In this document: in pieces, positions 38,277 through 47,645 of the stretch
Position numbering within the stretch: the first letter of the stretch is position 1
Layout of the letters: the number at the start of each line of letters is the position of its first letter
Origin: Ornithinibacillus contaminans
GTDB taxonomy: Bacteria; Bacillota; Bacilli; Bacillales; Amphibacillaceae
Direction: 5' to 3'
NCBI RefSeq assembly: GCF_001038425.2
Contig: NZ_LDPV02000010.1
Coordinates: 1 to 64,000, forward strand
DNA length: 64,000 bases
Translations under genes and position numbers: made by a program
The notes under the pieces: generated by a model
Database searches by the model: none
Seen by the model: the letters and a program-made list of their open reading frames with translations, nothing else
Told to the model about the DNA's origin: nothing

Positions 38277-39338
38277 TTAAAGGAAAAACATTCCTACTAT
38301 TCCACTAAGAATACCTACTAGGACCACCGCTGCTGCCACAAAGAATAACACTCTTTTCGGGAAAGACTTTCCTACCATTAACAAGGATGGAAGACTGATA
38401 GTAGGTAATGTTATCAATAATGCCGCTGCTGGACCTCCGCCTAAGCCAAATGCCATGAATGTTTGGATGATCGGGATTTCAGCTGCTGTTGGAATGACGA
38501 AAAGCATGCCCGCAATAGCAAATAGGCAAATTGCGATAATGCCTGTTGCCGCCTGATCGCCCATCTGTGGGAATAACCAAGTACGCGCTGCACCTAGTAA
38601 CAATACAGATAATACATATGCTGGCACAATATATAGCACCATCATTCCCATGGATCTCATCCATCTCTTTAGGAAGGAACCTGCTTCTTTTTGTTCTGCT
38701 TCCTCCATCATTTTATCCATTTCCACAGTGTCTAGCTTCGGTGCAAATCGATTCGCCAAATAACTTACCCCGAACACGATAACCAGACCCGCCACGAAAC
38801 GTATAAGCGTAAATTTCCACGATAAAACAAACATCATAAATACTAAAGTAGCCGGATTCAGCGCCGGATTACCTAACCAAAAGGCAAGCGTTGCGCCAAC
38901 CGATGCCTTTTTCTTTCGCATCCCAACTGCCACTGGTGCTGCACAGCACGTGCACATCATGCCTGGCAGTGATGCAAGACCGCCTATTGCTGTACTACCA
39001 AAGCTTGTCTTTCCTAAAACCCTTACTAACCAATTTGTTGGAATCAACACTTGTAATAATGAACCAAGCAATATCCCCAATAAAGCAGCCTGCCATACCG
39101 ATTTAAAATAAACAATCGCATAGTCCCATGCGCTCTTCCAGGATGCATTTGCTGTATTGTCACCTAAAATCGATGCACCAATAGAATGCGTCGTTCTTGC
39201 TATATCAGCCTTATGATAATATGGCACCCATTTCACATATGCCAAACCCGCGACTGCAATAATGATAAATATAAGTGCAAAAATAACAGTTTTCCTGTGA
39301 TTTGCTCGCCATGAACTAGCTATATTTGCTTGAGCCAT
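38277..39338 (-). CDS. Permease (SO_0444/ArsP-like, DUF318)
   Basis: A 353-residue membrane protein with about eight to nine helices. The first half has the Cys-rich loop GMMCTCCAAPVAVGMRKK, typical of the permease family that includes ArsP. The second half ends with the repeat GLGGGPAAALLITLPTISLPS. Family members export small metalloid or organoarsenical compounds, but the substrate here is uncertain. The ATG at 39338 follows GGAGGT at 7 bases. A CadD-like transporter gene lies immediately upstream on the same strand. Confidence 0.78.
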   Translation of the reverse strand: MAQANIASSWRANHRKTVIFALIFIIIAVAGLAYVKWVPYYHKADIARTTHSIGASILGDNTANASWKSAWDYAIVYFKSVWQAALLGILLGSLLQVLIPTNWLVRVLGKTSFGSTAIGGLASLPGMMCTCCAAPVAVGMRKKKASVGATLAFWLGNPALNPATLVFMMFVLSWKFTLIRFVAGLVIVFGVSYLANRFAPKLDTVEMDKMMEEAEQKEAGSFLKRWMRSMGMMVLYIVPAYVLSVLLLGAARTWLFPQMGDQAATGIIAICLFAIAGMLFVIPTAAEIPIIQTFMAFGLGGGPAAALLITLPTISLPSLLMVGKSFPKRVLFFVAAAVVLVGILSGIVGMFFL

Positions 39339-39401
39339 TCGCATTACCTCCAACTATAAATTATAGCACAAAGGGTCGTTCTGCTCTTGAAATTCGCTCT
39401 A

Positions 39402-40004
39402 CTAAATTAACGAGAATATCGCCTTCAAGGTATTATTTTCCAACAAAATGTTAATCCCAATTCCAATGAAAATAATAGGTACAATAAAACGCCGATAGTT
39501 GTTAATGACCAGGTCAATATTGCCTACACGTGCTAGTCGCATGCATATTCCGCTCCAAATCGGAATCATCAAGGTAAAGGTTACAACAGCAATAAGTAAT
39601 TCCTTAACGTGTAACGATGAAAAATATGGAATAAAAATAGCCAGTTCTTCCGCCCCACCTGCAATAGCAATAAGTGCAACTCGAAAGATCCAATTACTAA
39701 AAATAGCCGTTTTCATCAGGATTTTGTCATCATCATCTTCTTCCTCACCGGAAAAAAATTCAATAATCCCGACTGCGATTGGAAGGATACCTAGAAGACC
39801 AACCCACTCCCTTGTAATGAATCCTAGCCCATATACTGCAAGTAACGTCATGATTAACACTAGCGTCATGCCAATTTGTTGCCCAACAAACACATCACGC
39901 ACATCTTTTTCTCTTTTCGCCATGGAAAATAAGATTATTAAGAGTAGCATTTCATCAATTCCTGTTGCTATAAATGTCATTGCCATTGTCAGCACAGTTA
40001 GCAT
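39402..40004 (-). CDS. CadD-like cadmium resistance transporter family protein
   Basis: A 200-residue membrane protein with five to six helices. It resembles the CadD family from its N-terminal TFIATGIDEMLLLIILF helix, the acidic loop EEEDDDDK, and the GGAEELAIFIPYF segment. CadD exports cadmium in staphylococci; chromosomal relatives often have no proven substrate. The adjacent permease gene (63 bases downstream) suggests a possible two-gene metal or metalloid transport unit; this is inference. Confidence 0.78.
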   Translation of the reverse strand: MLTVLTMAMTFIATGIDEMLLLIILFSMAKREKDVRDVFVGQQIGMTLVLIMTLLAVYGLGFITREWVGLLGILPIAVGIIEFFSGEEEDDDDKILMKTAIFSNWIFRVALIAIAGGAEELAIFIPYFSSLHVKELLIAVVTFTLMIPIWSGICMRLARVGNIDLVINNYRRFIVPIIFIGIGINILLENNTLKAIFSLI

Positions 40005-40121
40005 ATAAATTTTTCTCCTTTATCCAGAATCATCGCGTTGGCGTAAACAATAACTTGTCCTAATAGTATATTAAAAGAGTCCGATTTAGATGAGTGGCAT
40101 TCGCAAACTTTTATAATCAAA

Positions 40122-40160
40122 AAAAGTGACGTATCCTATTTAAAAGGAAACATCACTTTT
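40122..40160 (-). terminator. Terminator after the clpP gene
   Basis: AAAAGTGA and TCACTTTT are the outer arms, extended by TCCT/AGGA. On the minus strand the stem is followed by TTTTTTTGATT. It lies about 60 bases past the clpP stop. Confidence 0.65.
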
Positions 40161-40219
40161 AATCAAACGTTTGTTTTATCTTTCGTTGTATACTACTCCA
40201 TAAATACGACATCGACACA

Positions 40220-40801
40220 TTACTTCCGGCGAATAATTTTATCGATTATTCCGTAGTCCTGCGCCTCTTCTGCACTCATAAAATAATCTCTATCCGTATC
40301 GTGTGCTACCTTATCAACTGGTTGACCAGTGCGTTCAGCAATAATTTCGTTTGTATGACTCCGTAATTTGAGAATTCGTTTGGCAGAGATTTCGATATCG
40401 GTTGCTTGCCCCTTTGCTCCACCAAGTGGCTGGTGAATCATAATTTCACTATTCGGAAGTGCATATCGTTTTCCCTTCGTTCCAGCAATAAGTAACATCG
40501 CACCAAATGACGCTGCCATACCGGTGCAGATTGTACTAATATCAGGCTTAATATGTTCCATCGTATCAAAAATAGCGAATCCAGCTGATGTTGAACCACC
40601 TGGGCTATTGATATAAATGGAAATATCCTTTTCTGGATCATCCGCCTCTAGAAATAACAGCTGTGCAACAACACTATTAGCCACCTGATCATTGATTTCG
40701 TCCCCGATTATGATAATCCGATCCTTTAACAAGCGTGAGTAAATATCATAGGAACGTTCGCCACGACTTGATTGCTCGATAACATATGGTATCGTACTCA
40801 T
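40220..40801 (-). CDS. ClpP-type protease paralogue
   Basis: A 193-residue ClpP serine protease with the full triad Ser98 (GMAASFGAM), His123 (MIHQPLGG) and Asp172 ([11 protein letters not shown]). It would form tetradecamers that need a Clp ATPase partner. The ATG at 40801 follows GGGAGGAA. It lies 19 bases after an ECF-type sigma factor gene and is cotranscribed. Sequence ([20 protein letters not shown]) is close to housekeeping ClpP, but the sigma neighbourhood is unlike the usual clpP locus. It could therefore be a second copy; the rest of the genome is not visible. Confidence 0.87.
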   Translation of the reverse strand: MSTIPYVIEQSSRGERSYDIYSRLLKDRIIIIGDEINDQVANSVVAQLLFLEADDPEKDISIYINSPGGSTSAGFAIFDTMEHIKPDISTICTGMAASFGAMLLIAGTKGKRYALPNSEIMIHQPLGGAKGQATDIEISAKRILKLRSHTNEIIAERTGQPVDKVAHDTDRDYFMSAEEAQDYGIIDKIIRRK

Positions 40802-40820
40802 TACAAAATTCCTCCCTTTT

Positions 40821-41507
40821 TTATGCTGCCATACAATTAAGATTACGAGAAGGCCCAGAGAATTTTGTGCAGGTTGGCTCTGTTGCTTTAGCAAGTGAAG
40901 GTATCGCTGAGATGCAGTCAATTAACACTGCCGGGTCTTCCATACGAAGGGATTGATAGAGTACATTTGACAATAGCTCTTGTTCCGCTTCACTCCAGTA
41001 TCCGTCCAAAACCTGTACCCGTGCCTCTCTATCCATTCGTTTCTTGGCTCGATGAAGCAGAGATTTTACAGCCATCTCGGTCGTATTTAATACAGCTGCA
41101 ATTTCTTTAGATTGGAACTGAAACGCTTCTTTTAATATAAAAATTACAGCCTGCTTTGGTGTAAGCTGATTTAACAAATGTTGTACGGAATCTTGAATGT
41201 CTGCTTTACTGGATCCAGTAGCGTTATCTGGAATATCTTCTGTAACTCCAATTACCTCCTGTTTTCTTTTGCGAAATGTATCGATCCAGTGATGATAAGC
41301 AATTTTATTCAGTAATGCTGGCGTCAAATCAGTTGGGGTATAGTACTGAATAGCTTTTAGGAGCGTTTCCTGAACAAGATCATCCGCTTCCGTCTTATTC
41401 TTGGTTAGAAAGCGAGAATACTTTTGAAGCCCACTGTACAATTGTTCTAATTCCCTTTCATCTACTTGGCCCTTTTCACCTTCATACTTGATATTTCTGG
41501 CTGCCAT
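40821..41507 (-). CDS. ECF-type sigma factor with Cys-containing C-terminal extension
   Basis: A 228-residue sigma-70 family protein. Region 2 (about 25-85: [29 protein letters not shown]) and region 4 (about 105-160: [26 protein letters not shown], then [13 protein letters not shown]) are clear. After region 4 is an unusual tail of about 65 residues with Cys198, Cys213 and Cys225, unlike a SnoaL-type extension. The ATG at 41507 has an AAGGAG 11 bases upstream. No anti-sigma gene is adjacent; a clpP gene follows directly, suggesting proteolytic control. Confidence 0.83.
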   Translation of the reverse strand: MAARNIKYEGEKGQVDERELEQLYSGLQKYSRFLTKNKTEADDLVQETLLKAIQYYTPTDLTPALLNKIAYHHWIDTFRKRKQEVIGVTEDIPDNATGSSKADIQDSVQHLLNQLTPKQAVIFILKEAFQFQSKEIAAVLNTTEMAVKSLLHRAKKRMDREARVQVLDGYWSEAEQELLSNVLYQSLRMEDPAVLIDCISAIPSLAKATEPTCTKFSGPSRNLNCMAA

Positions 41508-41808
41508 CGTGCTACTCACTCCTTATAAACCTCTCTAACCCTTTAAACGAAACAACAAGAAGAAAAGATACGGGGCAAAGAAATTTTTTTATTTTTTCAT
41601 TGCTTATGTTTATCATACGCACACTGTTCCGCTGAATACTTAATTTCATTCACGTCTATTGTTTCGTTTAGTGTACGCTACCGCTCCATTTATAGCTATT
41701 AATAACCCGGATAACAATTTATAACGTGCTTGCTCCCAGAATTACCCGTACAAATGCATAGTTACTAGTAGATTTGAAAAAGCTAATAAAATAAGGGGGC
41801 GATGTGTA

Positions 41809-43392
41809 ATGAGACGAACCTATCGGAATCTATTTCGAAAATCAACAAAGCCAGAAAAACATATTCAAGTAACACAAACAGAAACATTATCAACTTCATT
41901 AGATAACAATATCGCTACCATAAAAAGCAAACTCGGAAATAGCGCAGACCTAGTTTGTCGAGTCATACAGATTGACTCCAGTAATCAAACAGATGCCTAT
42001 TTACTATACATAGAAAGCTTAATCGATGCCGCATTATTACAGGACTTAATTAACGCGTTACTTCACACAAAGTGGGAGGATCCTAATCAGACTACACTAA
42101 AAAGTGATCCGGTTATGTCAGATTTAATCAAAACAAATATTACGGTCGGTGAAGCAAACGAAGCAATCGATTTTGATACAGTACTTACAAACATACTTTC
42201 TGGGCAAGTTGCAATCCTTCTTGAAAACGAGTCACAAGCAGTTACCGTAAGTATTCCAGGCTTCGAAAAACGAGCAATTGAAGAACCACAGTCTGCAACC
42301 GTTATCAAAGGACCTCATGAAGGATTCACCGAAACCTTATCAACCAATATTTCCTTACTGCGGAGGAGAATTCGAAGTCCTAATTTATGGTTAGAATCAA
42401 AGGAAATTGGCAAGGTTACGAAAACAAAAATCATGATTGCTTACATAAACGGGATTGTTAATGAAGACTTAGTGACAGAAGTGCATCATCGCTTGGATAA
42501 AATCGATATCGATGCAATCTTGGAATCAGGATATATTGAAGAACTAATACAAGACGAAACATTTTCCCCATTCCCTACGATTTATAGTACGGAAAGACCG
42601 GATGCAGTTGCCGGAAAACTATTAGAGGGGCGTGTGGCAATTTTAGTTGATGGTTCACCATTTGTACTCGTCGCACCTAGTTTGATTGTAGAGTTTTTTC
42701 AAGCAAGTGAAGATTACTATCAAAGGGCCGACGTCGCAACATTACTAAGGTTTTTACGTTTCTTTTGTTTTTTCATTGCCTTATTAGCACCTTCTCTTTA
42801 CATTGCCGTGTTAACCTATCATCAAGAAATGCTTCCAACAACATTATTAATTAGTATTGCAGCACAACGAGATGGTATTCCTTTTCCGGCATTTGTAGAA
42901 GCACTCATGATGGAGGTTGCCTTTGAAATCCTGCGAGAAGCAGGTGTACGAATGCCAAGAGCAGTCGGACAAGCGATGAGTATTGTTGGTGCCTTAGTTC
43001 TTGGCCAAGCTGCCGTGCAGGCTGGTATAGTCTCTCCAGCTATGGTCATTGTCGTTTCCATTACAGCTATCGCTAACTTTTGTTTCCCAGCAATCAATCT
43101 AGCAACATCTGTCCGGATAGTACGATTTGGGATGATGAGTTTAGCCGCAGTTTTAGGACTTATTGGCATCATGTTCGGCATCATACTACTTTGTATTCAT
43201 CTGTCCTCATTACGATCCTTTGGTATCCCGTATACCGCACCAGCTGCACCGTTTATCGTAAAGGACCAAAAGGATGTATTCTTTCGAGTGCCGATGTGGG
43301 CTATGTTTTCACGACCTAGGTTAATTAATCAAAAAAATATAAAGCGCACAAAAAGCGGAATGCCTAAACCGAAAACAACGAAACGGAAGTAG
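41809..43392 (+). CDS. Spore germinant receptor A subunit
   Basis: A 527-residue GerA-family protein (A subunit). It has a soluble N-terminal half (about 1-295), including LLYIESLIDAALLQDLI and the VAKGEV-like stretch VAGKLLEGRVAILVDGSPFVLVAPSL. A membrane half of about five helices follows (RFLRFFCFFIALLAPSLYIAVLTYHQEMLP). It forms part of the inner-membrane receptor that starts spore germination on sensing nutrients. It is the first gene of an A-C-D-B operon; the C gene overlaps or abuts its stop. ATG after AGGGGG. Confidence 0.92.
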   Translation: MRRTYRNLFRKSTKPEKHIQVTQTETLSTSLDNNIATIKSKLGNSADLVCRVIQIDSSNQTDAYLLYIESLIDAALLQDLINALLHTKWEDPNQTTLKSDPVMSDLIKTNITVGEANEAIDFDTVLTNILSGQVAILLENESQAVTVSIPGFEKRAIEEPQSATVIKGPHEGFTETLSTNISLLRRRIRSPNLWLESKEIGKVTKTKIMIAYINGIVNEDLVTEVHHRLDKIDIDAILESGYIEELIQDETFSPFPTIYSTERPDAVAGKLLEGRVAILVDGSPFVLVAPSLIVEFFQASEDYYQRADVATLLRFLRFFCFFIALLAPSLYIAVLTYHQEMLPTTLLISIAAQRDGIPFPAFVEALMMEVAFEILREAGVRMPRAVGQAMSIVGALVLGQAAVQAGIVSPAMVIVVSITAIANFCFPAINLATSVRIVRFGMMSLAAVLGLIGIMFGIILLCIHLSSLRSFGIPYTAPAAPFIVKDQKDVFFRVPMWAMFSRPRLINQKNIKRTKSGMPKPKTTKRK

Positions 43393-43400
43393 TGGAATAT

Positions 43401-44606
43401 ATGCTGAAAAAATCGTTATCAATTTTTCTAACTTCCTTGCTATTAATTTCTACTTTAACTGGGTGTTGGAACAGACGAGAAGTAAATGATTTAGGAATCG
43501 CGGTAGCACTGGGAATTGATAAACAAGATGATGGTAATTATCTTGTTTCTGTTCAACTATTAAATCCTGGTGAAGTTTCCTCTGCTCAATCAACTGGATA
43601 CGACACCCCAGTTACTACCTATGCAGCATCCGGAAAAATCATATTTGAAGCCTTACGGAAATTAACACAACAGCTTCCTAATAGGGTCTATTTAGCACAC
43701 CTTAGAATGATTATTATCGGAGAAGAGGTCGCTAGAGAAGGAATTTATAAGCCGATTGATTTTTTATCAAGAGATCCGGAGATGAGAACGGATTTTTATG
43801 TTGTGGTTACAAAAGATAACACTGCTAATGAGGTATTAAATGTGTTAACTAGTCACGAAAAAATCCCTGCCAATAAATTGTTCGACTCCCTGGAATCCTC
43901 ATCAGAGACTTGGGCGGCCACTGGAAAAGTTCAGTTAAATGAACTGATGGATGATATTGTCAGTGAGGGAACACAGCCTATTTTAACTGCAGTCAAGATA
44001 TTAGGTGATCCGGATGAAGGAAAAACAACAGAAAATGTATTAACCACAGCTCCAAATGCAATACTGAGTTACGATGGCATGGCTGCATTTCGTAAGAATA
44101 AATTAATCGGATGGTTAAATGAGGATGAAAGTAAAGGATTAAATTATATTAAAGGAAATGTAAAAAACACAATCGTTGTTACAGAAATAGAAGATGGACA
44201 AGTAGGTGTTGAGGTTACTAATACCCAATGTGAAATAACCCCACATGTAAAGAACGGAAATCCAACGATTGACGTTAAAATAACCGGAAAAGCAAATGTT
44301 GCAGATGTTAATACAAGGTTAGATCTAATGAATGAACATATATTTAATGAGATTGAAGAGAAAACGAACGCAGATATTAAAGACACCATTCGGCAGGCAG
44401 TTGAAAAAGCGCAGAACGACTTTGAATCTGATATTTTCGGATTCGGCGAGCGTATCCATAAAACCGACCCTCAAAAATGGGAAAAGTTAAAAAAGGAATG
44501 GGCCGATGTTTTCCCAGATGCAGCTGTAAATATTACCGTTGATATTCAGGTCAAGCGTGCTGGTACAATAACAGACCCATTCCACCAAGAAATATCTGAG
44601 GAGTAG
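43401..44606 (+). CDS. Spore germinant receptor C subunit (lipoprotein)
   Basis: A 401-residue Ger(x)C protein. The N-terminal signal ends in a lipobox LTGC, so the mature protein is lipid-anchored on the outer face of the spore inner membrane. The sequence continues GCWNRREVNDLGIAVALGIDK, a family hallmark, and ends with a conserved VDIQVKRAGTI strand. The ATG at 43401 is preferred; a GTG at 43392 overlapping the A-subunit stop is possible. Required with A and B subunits for germinant response. Confidence 0.9.
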   Translation: MLKKSLSIFLTSLLLISTLTGCWNRREVNDLGIAVALGIDKQDDGNYLVSVQLLNPGEVSSAQSTGYDTPVTTYAASGKIIFEALRKLTQQLPNRVYLAHLRMIIIGEEVAREGIYKPIDFLSRDPEMRTDFYVVVTKDNTANEVLNVLTSHEKIPANKLFDSLESSSETWAATGKVQLNELMDDIVSEGTQPILTAVKILGDPDEGKTTENVLTTAPNAILSYDGMAAFRKNKLIGWLNEDESKGLNYIKGNVKNTIVVTEIEDGQVGVEVTNTQCEITPHVKNGNPTIDVKITGKANVADVNTRLDLMNEHIFNEIEEKTNADIKDTIRQAVEKAQNDFESDIFGFGERIHKTDPQKWEKLKKEWADVFPDAAVNITVDIQVKRAGTITDPFHQEISEE

Positions 44607-44610
44607 AGAC

Positions 44611-44829
44611 ATGCTTAAGACGTTTGGGATTCTTTTACTTTTTCTGATCATTGGATTTATGCAGGTTTATAGATTAGCAAAAGAAAAGCTTTTTCGAGAA
44701 ATATGGATTTCGATGGTTTTATTAACCTTTGCAGCCATATTAACGATATTGAGGATTCATGATATATCCATCCCTAATCCATTAGAATTAATCGCCATAT
44801 CGTTAGATCCATTCATTAAATTATTTTAA
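44611..44829 (+). CDS. Small two-helix germination protein (D subunit type)
   Basis: A 72-residue protein with two hydrophobic helices (about 4-22 and 31-48) lying between the C and B genes. Many Bacillus germinant receptor operons carry such a small two-helix D gene, reported to modulate receptor activity. The spacing (4 bases after the C stop) shows operon membership. Assignment is from size, topology and position rather than sequence. Confidence 0.68.
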   Translation: MLKTFGILLLFLIIGFMQVYRLAKEKLFREIWISMVLLTFAAILTILRIHDISIPNPLELIAISLDPFIKLF

Positions 44830-44861
44830 AAGCCAATAACCGATTTGGAGGATGTATTTTC

Positions 44862-45977
44862 TTGGAGGAAAAAGTAAAGATTAGCCCATTTCAACTCTCT
44901 ATTCTAACTATCCTGTTTACTACAGGGACAACTATTCTTGTAACCCCTGCTGGAATGACTGCAGCTGCAAAACAAGACGCATGGTTGTCCTGTGTAATAA
45001 GTGTCTTTATCTGTTTAGGCTATGTCTACTTTCTCTACAAATGTGCCACTGGTATGGGGAAGAAAAACTATATCGAATATTTGGAAAGCGTATACGGCAA
45101 AGTATTGGGGAAAATTATTGGGCTGTTATATGTTCTGTTCGCATTTATAGGTACATGCTCACTTCTTGCCTACTTTGGTTATTTCACCACAACACAGATC
45201 CTTACCGATACACCGATTGAAGTTCTAAATATGTTATTTGCTTTGCTAATCATCATCGTTGTTCGGGCAGGCATAGAAGTCATCGCAAGAACAGGCGAAC
45301 TGTTAAGCGCATGGTTTTTCATTCTCTTAATCGGGCTCATCATTTTTTTATTACCAGAAATTGAGTTGGAACGTCTAAGTCCTTTATACGAAGCATCTTT
45401 TTCAGATCATGCGAAAGCCATCTATAACTTCGTCTCTATTGCTGGATTTCCTATGATCTTGTTTTTGATGTTTTTTCCGAAGAATATTAATCGTCCTGAT
45501 AAGTCTAAATGGAACTTCTTATCAGGGACGTTTATCGGGACTACTACAGTTACCTTTGTTACCGTTCTTTGTATTTTAGTCTTGGGTGCTTCCACAACTG
45601 CAAGACAATTATACCCAAGCTATGTACTTGCTAAAACCATTAGTTTATTCGAGATTATTGAGCGCTTAGAATCCGTTATGGCGGGGATCTGGGTTATATC
45701 GATATTCTTTAAATCGGCACTTTATTTTTACGCATGTGTCATTGCCTTTGCACAAATATTAGGTGTGAAAAAATATCAGTTTCTAGTGTTTCCATTAGGA
45801 ATTATTTCTATCATCTTTTCTGTCATTGTTTATCCCGATATTGAGTATATGCAAAATTGGGATGCCAAATACTGGCCAACATATGCCCTTGTCATGGGTC
45901 TAATCATTCCGGTAGCTACGTTTATTCTTGATAAAATCAAGCAAGGAATTAAGAAAAAGAGTAGCGGAACTGCTTGA
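44862..45977 (+). CDS. Spore germinant receptor B subunit (permease-like)
   Basis: A 371-residue membrane protein of the GerB/spore permease family with about ten helices (for example ILTILFTTGTTILVTPAG and LIIIVVRAGIEVIARTGELL). Family segments include FPMILFLMFFPKNIN. It is the ligand-binding permease-like subunit of the receptor. The start is TTG at 44862, set by GGAGGA 9 bases upstream; no ATG is in frame nearby. It is the last gene of the operon. Confidence 0.9.
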   Translation: MEEKVKISPFQLSILTILFTTGTTILVTPAGMTAAAKQDAWLSCVISVFICLGYVYFLYKCATGMGKKNYIEYLESVYGKVLGKIIGLLYVLFAFIGTCSLLAYFGYFTTTQILTDTPIEVLNMLFALLIIIVVRAGIEVIARTGELLSAWFFILLIGLIIFLLPEIELERLSPLYEASFSDHAKAIYNFVSIAGFPMILFLMFFPKNINRPDKSKWNFLSGTFIGTTTVTFVTVLCILVLGASTTARQLYPSYVLAKTISLFEIIERLESVMAGIWVISIFFKSALYFYACVIAFAQILGVKKYQFLVFPLGIISIIFSVIVYPDIEYMQNWDAKYWPTYALVMGLIIPVATFILDKIKQGIKKKSSGTA

Positions 45978-45988
45978 CCAGTAATTGA

Positions 45989-46390
45989 TTACTTCCGCTT
46001 CGAACGCATCCCTTTTAATTTGGTAATCTGTTCGTTTTCTAGAAATGATTGATATGCTTCACCATCGATTTCATATAATGCTAGTTTGCCCGATTCATCA
46101 TAGTGAATTCCCCAGCCATACTTCTTCACCAACGGAGATGCCCGGAAACATGCCTTTGGTTTAGAAAAAATCTCCTCACGCAATGCAGCCAGATTATCTG
46201 TTGTGATTTGATATTTCTCTATGTAGGTTCTAAATTGCACATCATCTTGGGTATAGGTATAGGGATTATGTTTAATAAGATTATATTCTATGGATGCAAT
46301 GGTAGGTTTTTCATTTCTAGGTTGTGGGATAATCGCAGAAGTAGCTGTAGAATCTTCAGAAGCAGTAATAAATGTATTTTTATAGCTCAT
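45989..46390 (-). CDS. DUF6157 family protein
   Basis: A 133-residue protein recognised by the pattern YKNTFITASEDS, then HNPYTYTQDDVQF, then KPKACFRASPLVKKYGWGIH, ending in KGMRSKRK. It is conserved in many bacteria with unknown function. A single gene, convergent with the germination operon. Confidence 0.75.
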   Translation of the reverse strand: MSYKNTFITASEDSTATSAIIPQPRNEKPTIASIEYNLIKHNPYTYTQDDVQFRTYIEKYQITTDNLAALREEIFSKPKACFRASPLVKKYGWGIHYDESGKLALYEIDGEAYQSFLENEQITKLKGMRSKRK

Positions 46391-46566
46391 CTACTATCCT
46401 CCTTCCTTTTTTCCTGTATACTCTATTGTAATCACATCTAGCTTAATACTAAACATGGAATACGTTTATTTCCACTAAAAACTTCTAGTATCCTACAAAA
46501 CTGTGCATGAAAAGTCGGATACCATTAGTTAATTCCTGTTATTCTACTGATAAAGGAGGGTCGCTG

Positions 46567-47442
46567 ATGGATTCGCTCAAGGCAATGAATCACGCCATTG
46601 ATTATATCGAAAAGAATTTAACCAACACGATTGACTATAAAGAAGTGGCTAGAATAGCACAGTGTTCCGAGTATCATTTTAAACGAATGTTTTCCTATCT
46701 TGCTGGTGTATCACTATCAGCTTACATTCGAAATCGGCGCCTTACACTCGCAGCCTTTGAACTAAAGGATAGTAATCCTAAAGTGATAGACATCGCAGTG
46801 AAGTATGGCTACCAATCTGCTGATTCCTTTACAAGAGCTTTTCAAAGCCTTCATGGTGTAACACCATCCGAAGCAAGAATACTAGGCAAATCGCTTCTAG
46901 CTTATCCGCGGATGACCTTCCAACTTTCCATAAGAGGAGGATCTGAAATGAAATATCGTATAGTAGAAAAAGATGCATTTCGTCTAATTGGGATTATGAA
47001 ACGAGTCCCCATTATATTCGAAGGTGAAAACCCCGAAATAAACGCCATGTGGAAATCGCTCACGATGGAGAAAATAAAGCAATTAAAGGCGCTGTCCAAT
47101 GTCGATCCTAACGGAATAATTCAAGCATCAACAAACTTTTCTGACGGACGAATGCAGGAGAAAGGCGAGCTTGATCAATATATTGGGGTAGCTAGCACAA
47201 ATGAGTGTCCAGAGGGTTTTACTAGTTTAGATGTTCCAGCTTTAACATGGGCAGTATTCGAATCGGTTGGTCCATTTCCTGAAACGTTACAAAACACATG
47301 GGGAAATATTTATGCTGAATGGTTCCCTTCTGCTAACTATGAGGCAGTAGAGGGGCCGGAAATCCTTTGGAATGAAAGTCCTGATACAACACTCCTGGAT
47401 TATCGCAGTGAAATATGGATACCGGTTAGGAAAAAAGCGTAA
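46567..47442 (+). CDS. AraC family regulator with GyrI-like effector domain
   Basis: A 291-residue regulator. The N-terminal AraC HTH pair (about 5-105: [57 protein letters not shown]) is followed by a GyrI-like small-molecule binding domain (about 125-290), as in Rob/BmrR-type sensors of drugs. The ATG at 46567 follows AAAGGAGGG. The drug-type ABC-F gene downstream is a possible functional neighbour but is convergent and has its own control. Confidence 0.86.
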   Translation: MDSLKAMNHAIDYIEKNLTNTIDYKEVARIAQCSEYHFKRMFSYLAGVSLSAYIRNRRLTLAAFELKDSNPKVIDIAVKYGYQSADSFTRAFQSLHGVTPSEARILGKSLLAYPRMTFQLSIRGGSEMKYRIVEKDAFRLIGIMKRVPIIFEGENPEINAMWKSLTMEKIKQLKALSNVDPNGIIQASTNFSDGRMQEKGELDQYIGVASTNECPEGFTSLDVPALTWAVFESVGPFPETLQNTWGNIYAEWFPSANYEAVEGPEILWNESPDTTLLDYRSEIWIPVRKKA

Positions 47443-47447
47443 TAAAA

Positions 47448-47488
47448 GAAACCTGAACTAATTGGCATATTAATTAGTTCAGGTTTTC
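47448..47488 (+). terminator. Terminator after the AraC regulator gene
   Basis: GAAACCTGAACTAATT and AATTAGTTCAGGTTTTC form a 16-bp stem followed by T residues, just after the AraC stop codon. Confidence 0.8.
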
Positions 47489-47507
47489 TTGTTGGTGACG
47501 ATCACTT

Positions 47508-47642
47508 TGATAGCATAGTGCGTGAAAATGGGTTAACGCTGAATTATCGGGTGCGCTCGCTGAATTACCAAAATTACCGCTGGAAAACTGGTCTTCCCCG
47601 CTGAATTAATTAACCAGAGCATGACGCTATCACAACCCATTT
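47508..47642. repeat. Intergenic repeat with three CGCTGAATTA units
   Basis: CGCTGAATTA occurs at 47537-47546, 47558-47567 and 47599-47608. Flanking words TGATAGC / GCTATCA and AAATGGGTT / AACCCATTT (47526-47534 and 47634-47642) are inverted but not nested. The block fills the gap between convergent AraC and ABC-F genes and contains no ORF. It looks like a dispersed intergenic element; similar CGCTGAATTA strings are familiar in Bacillaceae. Confidence 0.45.
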
Positions 47643-47645
47643 CCT

